Source: Nymphalis io (Eukaryota > Arthropoda > Insecta > Lepidoptera > Nymphalidae). From it: DNA of 64,000 nt. The DNA is taken from assembly GCF_905147045.1 (NCBI RefSeq), contig NC_065902.1, forward strand, positions 5,401,377 to 5,465,376, given 5' to 3'. Position 1 is the first letter of the stretch, and each line of letters opens with the position of its first letter. Both the position numbers and the translations under genes were made by a program. Shown here piece by piece: positions 26,501 to 36,683 of this stretch. Under the pieces are notes generated by a model. It was not told where the DNA came from. It made no database searches and worked only from the letters and a program-made list of their open reading frames with translations.

Positions 26501-26811
26501 AAATATTTCTATTAAAAAAATCATCCTTTTAAAATGTAATTGACAAATGAAAAAAAATATTCGATCACATGTCTTTCAGTCACATGACTGCAAAATGCAA
26601 TTGATGTTATTTAAATATATAATTTATATTTTCAGACTCATTTCGAACTCAATGTTACATAACTGAGGGCATGACCATTCGAAACTTTACCTTTGTTAAC
26701 ATTCTCGCCACCACTTTTTTCGCTAATACTACTGGTCACTGGACATTTTTTCACTTTTTGGGTAGATTGTTTCGTAGTATTTTCATCATTCACTTCACTA
26801 CCGAGAGCCAT
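4131..26811 (-). CDS. clu: Clueless/CLUH mitochondrial-biogenesis RNA-binding protein
   Basis: 24 coding exons (high to low): 26811-26691, 19027-18806, 18691-18063, 17979-17818, 17698-17545, 17428-17223, 17118-16982, 16867-16638, 16391-16255, 16039-15845, 15589-15377, 9423-9249, 9095-8990, 8908-8517, 8390-8188, 8116-7910, 7804-7568, 7488-7406, 7324-7195, 7110-6838, 6322-6197, 5708-5493, 4921-4716, 4296-4131. They sum to 4926 nt (1641 aa), all GT-AG and in phase. An N-terminal CLU domain starts near residue 324 (EIHQVLMDREDTCHRT). The central CLU domain is near 620-860 ([52 protein letters not shown]). TPR repeats lie near 1313-1518 (ALNLLNNVYGAMHGEI). The family is cytosolic, binds mRNAs for mitochondrial proteins and keeps mitochondria dispersed. 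Exons 3 and 14 carry long Lys/Glu/Ser linkers, making it longer than the human protein (about 1,300 aa). Exon 1 is joined on phase and splice signals only. Its ATG at 26811-26809 is the first in frame; a CTCTTTCAG just upstream may be a 5' UTR acceptor. Confidence 0.93.
4966..5209 (-). repeat. tRNA-derived SINE (family A) in clu intron 22
   Basis: Read on the minus strand, the element starts near 5209 with a tRNA-like head. It has an A-box-like TGGTCTAGTGGC (about 5198-5187) and a B-box-like GAGTTCAATTCC (about 5158-5147). A tRNA-unrelated body follows, and it ends at a short AAT/ATT-rich tail near 4960. It sits between clu exons 22 and 23 in the same orientation as the gene. The family looks like one common in Lepidoptera, from memory only. 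Confidence 0.7.
9960..10612 (+). mobile_element. Non-LTR retrotransposon 3' part, left half (RNase H region)
   Basis: Frames at 9979-10203, 10235-10498 and about 10486-10612 read as one decayed protein. It begins with an RNase H start (YTDGSKSETGVGAAL) and continues with TDSKSALQHI, LQWIPSHIG, NEKADRLANLA and a C-terminal FRLRSGHMSLGKFKHLM then PNCQV. These are RNase H and post-RNase H motifs of I/R1/Jockey-like non-LTR elements. At least two frameshifts and no upstream RT show a dead, 5'-truncated copy. The protein breaks off after PNCQV and continues at 14992, on the far side of an insertion. Confidence 0.8.
10613..10620 (+). repeat. Left target-site duplication of the P-like element (imperfect)
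   Basis: TAAGTGGA directly precedes the left terminal repeat. TATGTGGT at 14990-14997 follows the right one, matching 6 of 8 bases. Read across the insertion, the right copy restores the expected Cys-Gly after PNCQV of the host retroelement. Confidence 0.5.
10680..10706 (+). repeat. 27-bp near-perfect palindrome near the left end of the P-like element
   Basis: GAGCGTACAATTT and AAATTGTGCGCTC flank one central A. The arms pair with a single T/G position. It lies 60 bp inside the left terminal repeat and just upstream of a TATATA stretch and the THAP-like ATG. It could be a subterminal transposase-binding or promoter site; that is inference. Confidence 0.6.
10754..10843 (+). pseudogene. THAP zinc-finger first exon remnant
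   Basis: An ATG opens a 30-codon frame, MPKCSLRNCKN then ITSRTLKK and GWDIVFS, that ends at a good donor (GTAAGC at 10844). The start MPxCSxxxCxN, with Cys 4 and Cys 9, is the usual N-terminus of THAP C2CH fingers, which occur in P-element transposases and host THAP proteins. The second Cys-His pair would be in a following exon, which I could not find before the RTE insertion at 11361. A TATATA motif lies about 45 bp upstream. Confidence 0.5.
11350..11360 (+). repeat. Left target-site duplication of the RTE element
   Basis: TGTTCTACTAA at 11350-11360 is repeated exactly at 14542-14552, right after the tetranucleotide tail. This fixes both ends of the RTE insertion. Confidence 0.85.
11559..14516 (+). 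pseudogene. RTE endonuclease/reverse transcriptase frame with one in-frame stop
   Basis: The frame runs 11559-12464, then TGA at 12465-12467, and continues in the same frame to the stop at 14514-14516. No frameshift was seen, so this is a young copy killed by one nonsense change, possibly a CGA to TGA transition. The endonuclease (about 11695-12430) and the RT with its C-terminal region (about 12600-14510) both keep their expected motifs. It is in the opposite orientation to the host gene clu, in intron 11. Confidence 0.85.
14511..14541 (+). repeat. (TTGA)n tail of the RTE element
   Basis: About seven units of a TTGA/TGAT tetranucleotide follow the end of the RT frame and abut the right target duplication. 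Such simple tails are typical of RTE elements. Confidence 0.85.
14943..14976 (+). repeat. Hairpin at the right end of the P-like element
   Basis: Arms AAAAAAACCCAAGATG (14943-14958) and CATCTTGGGTTTTTTT (14961-14976) are perfectly complementary with a 2-nt spacer. The right arm is part of the right terminal repeat of the transposon, and the left arm is an inverted subterminal copy of it. Confidence 0.75.
14990..15280 (+). mobile_element. Non-LTR retrotransposon 3' part, right half
   Basis: From 14992 the frame reads CGLLDYVSHLLLACDKNH, then LRETLKYEL and a tail ending at TAG 15184-15186. This is the usual HLLLxC...R C-terminus of RNase H-bearing non-LTR elements. It continues the protein that stops after PNCQV at 10612. 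A short 3' UTR with a small GC-richer block (about 15220-15275) follows. The exact 3' end is not clear. Confidence 0.75.
15739..15809 (-). repeat. Perfect 32-bp inverted repeat (hairpin) in clu intron 10
   Basis: Positions 15739-15770 and 15778-15809 are exact reverse complements, separated by TGAAGAT (15771-15777). A further direct copy of GCAACAAAAATA follows at 15811-15822. The hairpin starts 35 nt after the clu exon 10 donor, inside a 255-nt intron. It could be a small hairpin RNA precursor, a MITE remnant or a by-product of replication slippage. Confidence 0.9.
19028..26690 (-). other. clu intron 1 (7.7 kb), no recognised gene
   Basis: This is mostly AT-rich sequence between coding exons 1 and 2. 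A GC-richer pocket at about 19205-19405 has an E-box CACGTG near 19288. A small open frame lies at 24587-24856 (+), and a hairpin with 10-bp arms at 24410-24444. No conserved domain, SINE or transposase was recognised in the rest. Confidence 0.6.
24587..24856 (+). CDS. Unrecognised small open frame in clu intron 1 (doubtful)
   Basis: An ATG opens an 89-codon frame starting MARQSCVCSVSREKAKF. It is Lys/Arg/Cys-containing and not low-complexity, unlike most chance frames in this AT-rich region. No domain, splice context or homologue is recognised, and it is antisense to clu. It may be chance or an old insertion. I list it because nothing else explains the stretch. Confidence 0.15.
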   Translation: MARQSCVCSVSREKAKFKLHIKVYILSTNISKHTVTSCNFMLRGIVDGKIPSKCNFRISLPKLVNQKTYRKYVPLWERILRKKVEMIVR

Positions 26812-28117
26812 AACAACACGAGGAATTAATCCGGCACCGACTGACCGCGACAAGCACGGAACCACACTCAGCTGAAAGAGCACATGCGGTTGAAATAGAG
26901 TTCAATTTGCTATAACGTCAATTGAAGTTCGCCTATAATGCGACTAAAGAAGTGAATAATACGAGGCGTATTGACTTTCCTGTTTTGCCTACCAACGGAA
27001 TCTTATTGGATTACAATGTCTTATCAAGTAATATTATTTTAAATTATTTATAACAATTTTGTGATCAAATTTTTTTACACGGTACTTATATAAATGTATA
27101 TATTATACGCATTAATTTAACATCTTCTAAAATAGTCAGCGACCAGTTTAAAAATATTTTTAAATAATTTCTTCTTGAAGCGACATCTAGTGTTTGCAAG
27201 TGAAGCAATAAAATCAATGACTTCCCTTAAAATGGATGTATTCATAATTATTATGTTATAAAATGTTTTAAATTAAAAATAAAAATAATCATATCTGTGT
27301 ATAATGTCAAAGAGGAATAACAATAAATTTAATTCTTTTTTTAATATACGAGTTTAGTTAATGGAGAAATTAATAACTTTAATTTAATTTTTATATTAGT
27401 TTTTAATGATTGCATAAACGAATAAAGAAAAATTTGCTCTGATAAAGAACAGCTTAACGCTTTTCCACACGTATATATTATGAAAAATTGTAAAAAAAAT
27501 ATAATTAATGTTATTACCAATTTAAATTGTTATGTAAAGTATAATTTAAATTGGCAAAATAAAATAACAATACTTTTATTGATGAGGCTCAGAGCAACTT
27601 AATCTATCCATAACTTAACAGTAATAAACATGTAATATAAAATCTGATACAAACAATATTCTTCGGGTAATCTATCTAAAATATCTAGTAATTAATTATA
27701 ACAGCTTTAGTCAGTACTTATGATTTTCCTGTGATATATCATAGATCAAACATTAGTTGTTTTTTGTATAAATGTGGTGGTATAATAATTTGTGACGTAA
27801 TAACAAATGACAGTTGACAGCAATAGTAGGTACCTACTGTCTAAATTATGTCAAAGTTGAAAAGGATGCGCATTGGCCCTTGTTTTTGTTTTATTTCAAA
27901 TTATTTTATATGTATTTTCACAATTACTGAAGATAATAGTACAATTGCTTGAAAAAAAAGGCAAAGTTGTGTTATTTTTATATCCGTTAATTAAATAACA
28001 GACACCCTGGCTTCCGAAAATTATCCCAAGGTATTTATTGATAGATATATTCAAATTTTACAATAAAAATTTGCTTTATTTTTGTTTATGTTATATAGTT
28101 CTTGAATTTTGTAGAAG
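26812..28117. promoter_or_regulatory. Divergent clu / INO80E promoter region
   Basis: A head-to-head spacer of about 1.3 kb lies between the first coding exon of clu (-) and that of INO80E (+). It must hold the 5' UTRs and promoters of at least one of them. No TATA box in a convincing place was seen. It contains an AT-rich stretch with a short inverted repeat CCAATTTAAATT / AATTTAAATTGG (27517-27554). Confidence 0.45.
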
Positions 28118-31100
28118 ATGCTCGATGGGTGGTACTGTCGCTCTATAGCGAATATGCAAGCTAATGAAGCGGCCAGTGCAAGTAATAGTATAAGTGTCGA
28201 TCCTCCTCATAGTCGCGATTCTCGGAAAGACTACTCTAGTGACAGCAGCAGTGATCCCGAACCAGAACCTAATTACAAAGCGCAGTATTTAACACTGAAG
28301 AAGAAACTCAAGTATCTTATATATGTAAGTAGTTGTTGTAAATGCCTGTAATGGTGTACCACACTGTACTAGCCGACTATGCACATAGAAGGCTTATCGT
28401 ATTTCTTGTTGTTAATTTTGTGAAAATATATGATTTGATTGCCATGTGAAGTCTTAGATTGCTAATACTCAAATTAAGCTAAGTTTTTTGAAATAAATCT
28501 TTTAATTATTGTATTTCAATCATTAAACAATATATATTTATATATACAGATTTATTTGTATTATATAAAAAAACTCATCTGTATTAGACTCTCATTTTGC
28601 ATAAAGTAATGTAATATGAATAAATAATAAAATAGTTCTTAGCATATCAACATATATACACATAATTGTAACATACTCCATCCATTTGGCTATTTACTTT
28701 TTGATAGATATAACTAGTGAGTGTCCCATCAAAACACTTTGATTAACCCCATCAAAACAATTTGATTTTTGATGTACAAAACTCATAATGTAAAACCATT
28801 GGCTTTTCTTCAAAATATAAGTATTTAGGATTGTCTAATTTACATATTTATTTGATGCATGCTAGGTTAATTTATACTCGAGCGCCATAGAATATTACTA
28901 TATTTATGCTATATGATAATTATATAAATGAATAAAAATAAAAACTAATAAATACACTGTATTATTATGTATAGTCATTAATAAAATGAGGCAGTCTACT
29001 AATTTTTTTATTAGACATTTTAAATGTAACTTTTAAGTAATCTGAAATTTATGTTCTATGGCAGATGTCAAAAAATGAAACAAAATGGACTAGTAGCAGG
29101 TCTGTTTCATGTAGTCACACACCACACATTATATTTACACATTTTATTGTAATTTGTATTGTTATGTTCTGTTAAAGAGAGATTGAGTCAGTCTAATTAA
29201 AGGCACATGATATAATTTACATTTTTTACAGTGCCAGTCTATGTGCAAAGAAGATTACTTAAGTCATTTGCTTATCTACTTTTTTAAAACAAACAAATAA
29301 AGGTTCAACATCAAACTTAAGTAAAATTCTAGTGGTCTTTTCACTATTTTTCTAGTAATAAAAATTGACAAGCAGTAAAGAATTATTAATATAGTTTTTT
29401 TTTTGTATGTATTCAATAAAATACATATTAAACCAAAATAATTTTGTAATATTTGCAGGAAAATGAATGTTTCCAAGATGCCTTGAGATGTAGTCAGAAG
29501 AGATTATTAAAAGTTTCTCGTGATCGTAGTTTTCTTTTAGATAGACTTTTACAGTACGAGAAGCATGAGAGTACGACTTCGGACAGTGAAGACACAGAAT
29601 CCTCAGATGATGCTACTTATAATAATGCCGAGGCCTTGAAAAGGTAAAATGAAAGCATCATTATATAATTATTATTAAATAAAGTCCCCGCCGCGCCTTA
29701 TCTATCTGAGCGTGATAAATGTACCAAATGTGACAAACATATCAAAAAGTACCTTACGGATTTTCATACCGTTTTCATCTATGGCGGGGTGATTCATAAG
29801 GAAGGTTTAAGTGTATAATTCCTTAAGGTTTTGTGTCAATAGTCTGAAATATGAAGATGATTGTTGAAAATATCGGAAAAAAAACATATCGACTGGAAGC
29901 TTTACTGGCGTACGCCGCGTGAACCACTTGAATTATATTTATTACGATATATTCGTATGTAGAGCCTTTCCTGTTCCCCCTCTGCCGTCTCCTTCAGGAA
30001 CATGACGATCTCACAGTACGGCCCTCCACGCCGATTACCTACAGCGCATCGCCGACACGATTATTCAGGTCTGTTCGACGTCGCATACCAGGATCCGCCT
30101 CTCCGCGTTCCACGCGGGTCACGCCTCCAATGTATGGGTAGTGGCCGGTCCGTCGTATGTAAACCCTTAATCTAACTGTGTGAATCCTGGACGGAAATTA
30201 GTCATTAATAATTTGAACAAAAAATACATCTTTAATTTATAAAAAAATATAAACGAAAGTTTTATTAATTATTGAAATGAGATAAAGACATATTTGTGTA
30301 TGGATCTGTAACTTAGCTACAGGCATTACACAAAATATGTTCTGTTGATAAAGCAAGATTTTTTTTTTTCAGAAAAAAGATGGACTCGGGTGCCGTTCAA
30401 CAAGCTTTGTCCACACCGTCTTCGCTCAATAAAGGTCTCAATAATACTATGAAAAGGAAAAGAGCTGTTGTCCCTAAAAAAACACCAAATCCTAATAATC
30501 CTGTAAGACAAAACATGATATGCACATACATAAAACTAACAACAATTTTTATTCTGAATAATTAATATCAATAAAGTTACTAAAATTGTTTTATAATTAA
30601 TTTGGTTACATAAACTAAATCAAAATAATGAAAGTATGTCTGTATGTATTATTAAAAATCACGTAACTATTCATATTGTGGCCATTATAAATGGGGACAT
30701 TCGTCTTAATATATTAATTGAAAACTTCAAGATTTTGTTTTTTTTAACAGCATCAATCTAGTGCTGCTATAATGGCGAAAGCATCGCCAGCGCTAGGATT
30801 CAGCCTTTCGGCCAGCGACGGCCACATGACTCCCGAAGAGGTAGAGCGTCATCTGCAATCGCGTCAATCTTACCTCGAACTTTTACCTGAGCGGGCACCT
30901 CCAACAGTACCTACAGAGATGTTTAGCAATGACCCTTCACTGGACAGGTAAATGTTTTTCGTTTTTGAAATTTACTTTTTGCCATCTATGCAATAAACTT
31001 CTTATAAGGTATGCAAAGGTGATCCCTAGAATGCGTCAAAGTTAGATAATCTAAAATAAAATATCAATATAAAACTGCCGAGTTTTATTACATACGAATT

Positions 31101-34100
31101 TGCTTGCAAATACGTTTTATTAAATATGTGTGAATTTTAGTAAATTTCATTGAAATTCTGCCACATGTGTATTCTACCAACCCGCATTGGAGCAGCGTGG
31201 TGGAATAAGCTCCAAACCTTCTCCTCAAAAGGGAGAGGAGGCCTTAGCCCAGCTGTGGGACATTAACAGGCTGTTACTGAATTTTAGTTACACAATCTTA
31301 AATTATACAACAAAAGTAGTACTGCGTGAAACAAATAGTGTGAGGTCCGCATTTCGCAATGTGTGTATTGTATAGCACTAGAAATGCGTTCGCTAGTTGT
31401 AGGACTGTCAGGGTAATGAAATTGAAATTTTTAATATAAAAAAAATTTAGTAATTTAATACAATAATGGTTTTCTGTTTATAATTTTATATTACCGGTTT
31501 ATTGTTTATTGAATGTTAATTTTTATTATAGGTATATACTTATTCTATAAGTATTAAGAATTTTAGTATTTTATTCATTAAATCTTATATTTATATCAAT
31601 ATAGAAGTTGAATTATTTAGAGATATAATTACAAATTTAATTTGTCAGATTCACATTTATTATACCTATATGCCTTGTGGTGAGAACGCGTGAATCTTAA
31701 CCGATGATCGTGGGTTCAAACCCGGGCAAGCACCACTGAATGCTTATGTGCTTAATTTGTGTTTATAATTCACCTCGTGCTTGACGGTGAAGGAAAACAT
31801 CGTGAGGAAACCTGCATGTGTCTAATTTCATTGAAATTCTGCCACATGTGTATTCTATCAATCCGTATTGGAGCAGCATGGTGGAATAATCTCCAAACCT
31901 TCTCCTCAAATGGGAGAGGAGGCCTTAGCCCAGCAGTGGGACGTTAACAAGCTGTTACTGCACTGTATACTATATTACGCATTCTTCTTTGATACCTAAA
32001 AAATTATACAATTATTTATTTATTCATTTGTCCGCCAGAAAAGTATACTCATCATCATTTCAGCCGAAAGACATCCATTGCTGGACAAATGCCTCTCCCA
32101 AGGATTGCCATGTAGGCCGGTCTTGCGCTGCCCGTATCCAACGGCTTCCCGCGATTTTTTTATGTCGTCGGTCCACTTTGTAGGGGGCCTACCCACGCTG
32201 CGTCTTCCGTTTCGTGGTCGCCACTCGAGAACCTTTCTGCCCCAGCGGTCGTCAGTGCTGCGAGCTATGTGCCCTACCCACTGGCACTTTAATTTTTAAT
32301 TTTGCAATTCTTCGGGCTATGTCGGTTACTTTGGTTCGCCCGCGGATTGCATCATTTCTGCTAATTCAATCTCGCAGAGAAACACCAAGCATAGCCCTCT
32401 CCATTGCTCTGTGTGCTAGTGACCTTGAACCTTTTTACCAGGCCCATAATGAGCAACCACGTCTCTGATCCGTAAGCCATCACTGGAAACACAAATTGGT
32501 CGAAGACTTTCGACTTGAGACACTGCGTTATTTGGAATGAAAAGATATCGTGTAGCTTTCCGAACGCTGCCCAGCCGAGTTGGATTCGACGATTGATCTC
32601 TTTTTCGAAGTTGAACCTACCTAGTTAGAGGATCTGACCTAGGTGAACATAGTCTACAACTTCGAGTGCAGAATTCTCAACCTTGACTTGAGAGCCTTGA
32701 GACCTTGAGTTGAGAGGGTGCAACATGGATGTTCGACATGATTTTCGTCTTGTCAATGTTCATTGTTAGACCCCCTTCTTGGGAGACCCTGCTGAGATCA
32801 TAGTGCCGAGGTCTTCAAAGATCACAGCCATAATCACAATGTCGTCGGCAAATCAAAGATGAGTGATATACTCGCCGTTGATATTAATGCCAACTCCATT
32901 CCAGTCCAGAAGCTTGAAAACATCTTCCACGTGTTACGCCTCTTTGCAGTTGGATAAGTTTTGATTTTCGTTTTGATGACCTGACCTCTTGAAAAAGGAG
33001 TTCATCATAAAGAGTTCCTCGTTCTCCATAAAGTCGGCCCCGAGGGTTGCGGTCTCCAATTCCCTGTGGTCCCACCTTTAAGTCATCACCGAATCGTTCG
33101 CCCAGCTTCGCGTTAAAGTCCCCCATTACAACAGTTAAATAAGTCTTATAGGTATGTATAGCTCTAGATAAATCCTCATATATAACCTTAACTTCATCGT
33201 CGGAGTGTGTCGAGGTCGGCGCGTATGTCTGTATGACCTACAAAGAATACCGATGATTTTGAGTATAAGGTACGCCACCCTAGTCGACACGCTCTCGCTC
33301 TTTTCACAACATTGTTAACGAGAGACTTGTGGACTATGAATCCGACACCACCTTGGGACAGTTGATCACCCTCCCGGAAGTAATGAAGGTTACCGGATTT
33401 CAGAATTATCGGATCCTCCCCGTCTTCGGACTGCGGATAATCTCACGATATTCCAGTGTAACCTGTTCAGTTCTTCTCCCAGTTTGATAATATTCTCGTC
33501 GGTCCGCAGTGTACGCGTGTTATATGTTGCCAGGGCCAGAGGTCGTCGGTGTTGGTAACACGAAATCTGCCGGATTTGGATTGGATTCTAAGCACCCTCT
33601 GCCCCGCCGTTACCACAGCTGTTACCAAGTCTAGAAATAGCACGGCTGCTGGGGACTAGGGGCCGTGGTTTCGTTCTAACAATCATTGGGGGATGTGCCA
33701 TAATCGCCACGCTTGGCAGACGGGTTGGCGATCGCAGTAAATTGGTCATAGTACTCAGAGAGACGCTGTTGCCCGTTCTCTGGTGTATATTCCCTCGGGT
33801 CGACTTCTACGCCCCCCACGGGATGAAATGGGGTGATGATATTCCTCGCCGTCACCACTAGCTATACGAAAAGCATAATACTTTGTTTGATTATAAATTT
33901 TGATTTTATAAAAGAGAATGGATCAAATATTTGTTTATATATAGTTAGCAAATATTTATAGAACACAGTATCTCCTAAATGTCCGCCTCTCTTAGTCCCA
34001 CAAATGCGGGTCCTTGTAAGCAATATTTCACTAGGTAATTTATTAATTAATATTTTGAGATGTTCATGAATTTCTACTTAATTTGCATAAACATAGTAGC

Positions 34101-36683
34101 CCGTAGCATCGGGAAGCCTAAAAAAAAATCGTGGATGCCAATTATCATAACAATTTTCTGTAAGAAACTTGTTGTGGATGATCACATAGTAAATTAATTG
34201 AAATTATTGCTGTTTACAATGTGGCATGGCATGTTTGCGGTTACTCACATTGCTCATAGTCAGGCCCAACAAGTAGGGATTATTAAATAAAATATTATAT
34301 TATAATTTTATTATTAAAGGATATTTCCCCAATTTGTGCTAACAGTTGCCAATAATGTGAACATGAAAAGTTAATTTGGTCCATGTGGCATATTTCCCAG
34401 ATTAGTTATATTTATAATTTTTTTTTCTTAGCAGTTTATCAATAAGATAATAAATTTAGGTTAAACATTGAAATGGAACCATCACATCGTCCATCCATCG
34501 TAATCAAATTATCAAACGTAATATTACAATTCCAATATCATTTTTTTGTTCCTTCGACGACACTCGCCCTGTTTTCAGTTGTCATATTAACATGAACTTT
34601 TTTAATAGATCTAGCATTTTCCTTGTGATGTAAGGACTATTAATAAAGGAGTTACGTTGTTTTCTAGCAGCGTTTCCATGACTTGTGCCCAGATCAGACC
34701 AATGGCATTGTACTAACAATGGTATGGAGGAATTCTGAAGAATATATGCTATAGTAGTGACTCATCCACATTTTCGCCATTGTCACGGTGATAGTTCTGT
34801 CGGTCTGGTTATTACTATAAATCCTATATCTGTTCTCGCATGGCAAGTAATGAGTCACATTTCTCCATTGGCACTGCGGAAGTGGAAGCAGCAGTGTTGT
34901 CAGTCCATGTTTTTTCCTCTGTGAAATCAACATTCGACCAGTGTTCTATCTTTTTAGCTTGTCTTATATCGCATCAAGTAAAAGAAATTTTTATATGAAT
35001 CCATAGTCAACTTTGCCAAAGATAATTTTCGACCGCGGAACAATCCTCTATTTTGTGGAGTTTCTACTAGTTTTTTATAAGTTGCAATCTATTTTCTTTA
35101 GTAATATGTATGTATGACGAACAATTCTTAATACATTTTTGTTTTTTATTTTAAACTCAAAAGTTAAGGATTGGCCAATTTGAATTTTTATTTGCTTAGG
35201 ACACACCACTATAATGTTCCACTGCGCTCTATCTGCCTTTGGTTGTATAATCTTCTATACAAATAAAAAAAAATGAAGTGCCTGTCTGCGATTTATTTGC
35301 GATAGATTTGCGAGATACCAAAATGAAAACAATCATTTTTTTTAATTTTGTCTCTCTGTTTGTCCGGGCTAATCTTTAAAACGGCTAACATTACAAATTT
35401 AAATAATAATAATTGAATTATTATAAGATGTATTTCGAGGTTCCATTTAAATTTAATTTCATCAAAATCGGTTGAGTCTATCAAAAGTTATAAAATCGTA
35501 ATTATTTTTGTCGTTATAATATATGTTGTGGCCATTAGTCCATTGATAGCGGTGTGCTAAATACATCAATTTCTGAATCGTGGTGTCCAAATTTTCCGGA
35601 GGAGAGTGACTTCTGCCATACATATTAGCATTCGCGTTTCGGTCAAATTTGCGTTGTTGTTCTGTCGTTCCGTCTGATTGTTTTGATTATTTAAATTTAA
35701 TTATTAAATTAATAATATTTAATACTTTGTGGCTTTAGCTTGCAATTATTAACTTTGTTGTAATTTTGTAGCCTTAACTCAGTGATTATAAACCTTTTTT
35801 TGTTGCGGCACACTTTTAACGATTTTATTAATGATATTGGCGGCACACAAAGAAAAATATAAGTTTAAAAATTATTTACTTACCTATACACACTGCGTAA
35901 AATATATTACGAACCCAATAAAATTTTATGGATTTAAATATCTATTCCTGTTAAAAGGATTTTTCTTGTTAAATCATATTATTTAATAATATTTACATAA
36001 TTATGTCTAAAATTTGTCGGCACACGTTTAGAATTTCGCGGCACAAACAAAAGTGCCGCGGCACAATGGTTGAGAATCACTGTTAACTTCTCAAGTACCT
36101 AATATTTTGTTTTAAATTTTATAGATTATTGCATTTTACTTTCAAGGTTACCTATCCCTTAGTTAGGCTTTAATAAAGTTTGCATTCGTTTTATCCTTAT
36201 CTATAGTTTAATAAGATATGAAGGGTTGTATTTTTTTTTGTTGCTGCTGCTTTAGCCATTGGCAACTATACGTAGCATGTTCACGTGTAAGTCATTCCAA
36301 AGATATCGTTGTACTAGCAAATCGAAATACTACACCTAATATATTATATAAGGACGCATTACAATAATTCAGTATATCCATATATCTTTAATTACTAGAA
36401 TAATAATAATCGCACTAATATCATAAATACGAAAGGTTGAATGTGTTGTGAATATTTGTTACTTAGTTACATATTTGAGAATATGACATAATTAATATAT
36501 TTTGGCTTTTTTATCCTATTTAGCTGGATTTTCAAATAAGCTTTCATTAATTTAAATACTTAGAAATTAAGTTTTTAATTCAGTTAAAATAAATATATAT
36601 ATAAACATATAATACGTTATTTTTTCAGTGAATCCAACGACGTCCTGGAAAATTCTCCCAATGTTGAAGAATGGTTTGATTAA
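28118..36683 (+). CDS. INO80E: INO80 chromatin-remodelling complex subunit E
   Basis: Five exons: 28118-28324, 29459-29643, 30373-30502, 30751-30947 and 36629-36683 (TAA at 36681-36683). They are all GT-AG, in phase and total 257 aa. The junction of exons 1 and 2 gives the family core: YKAQYLTLKKKLKYLIY joined to ENECFQDALRCSQKRLLKVS and RDRSFLLDRLLQYE. This is close to vertebrate INO80E (CCDC95) and probably a coiled coil. Downstream are an acidic Ser/Asp stretch, a basic KRKRAVVPKK segment, and a C-terminal PPTVPTEMFSNDPSLDS then acidic end that parallels the vertebrate C-terminus. In animals it is an accessory, metazoan-type subunit of the nuclear INO80 remodeller; its biochemical role is poorly known. 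Exon 3 is preceded by a long T-tract acceptor. Intron 4 is 5.7 kb and loaded with repeats. The start is the first ATG of a frame that opens shortly before it. Confidence 0.9.
29686..30180. repeat. GC-richer island in INO80E intron 2, probable unidentified insertion
   Basis: About 500 bp is clearly richer in G+C than the surrounding AT-rich intron. It starts near CCCCGCCGCGCC and runs through several CpG-rich segments to GGTCCGTCGTATG. No frame with a known domain was seen. Base composition and sharp edges suggest an inserted repeat, but I cannot name it. Confidence 0.35.
31146..31280 (+). repeat. 5'-truncated SINE (family B)
   Basis: This is the 3' part of the SINE found complete at 31671-31960: TTGAAATTCTGCCACATG, then GGAGCAGCGTGGTGGAATAA, then GGCCTTAGCCCAGC, ending GGCTGTTACTG. 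The tRNA-like head is missing. It is in INO80E intron 4. Confidence 0.8.
31671..31960 (+). repeat. tRNA-derived SINE (family B), near complete
   Basis: A tRNA-like head carries the B box GGGTTCAAACCC (about 31711-31722). The body shared with the copies at 31146, 47421 and 52141 follows, including CATCGTGAGGAAACCTGCAT and the family's GGCCTTAGCCCAGCAGTGGG 3' end. It lies in INO80E intron 4, 390 bp after a truncated copy. Confidence 0.8.
32042..33870 (-). mobile_element. Decayed RTE-type retrotransposon copy
   Basis: Read on the minus strand, pieces of an RTE protein appear. There is an endonuclease block MGDFNAKLGERFGDD (about 33126) and a C-terminal block with AMERAMLGVSLRD-like, VGHIARSTDDRW, RSVGRPPTKWTDD and FVQQWMSFG motifs (about 32420-32060). 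The tail is GATGATGA at about 32055-32048. It is 1.8 kb against 3.2 kb for the copy in clu, with many stops and deletions. It belongs to a related but different family from that copy. Host: INO80E intron 4. Confidence 0.75.
33871..35779. other. Rest of INO80E intron 4, left part
   Basis: AT-rich intron sequence. No coding exon, RNA gene or repeat that I could recognise, apart from scattered simple A/T tracts. Confidence 0.4.
35780..36082. mobile_element. hAT-like MITE with 6-bp flanking repeat
   Basis: Starts CAGTGATTATAAACC (35780) and ends with GGTTGAGAATCACTG (36082). As inverted repeats these match at 13 of 15 positions. TTAACT flanks both sides (35774-35779 and 36083-36088). Inner GCGGCACA / TGCCGCGGCACA motifs are known from hAT (Charlie-type) non-autonomous elements. 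It has no coding capacity. hAT elements usually duplicate 8 bp, so the outer two bases may have changed. Confidence 0.7.

Noticed and set aside
26812..26883. N-terminal extension of clu starting at a GTG, resembling a targeting peptide
   Set aside because: There is no ATG. A likely splice acceptor (CTCTTTCAG) lies within it, and clu proteins are cytosolic.
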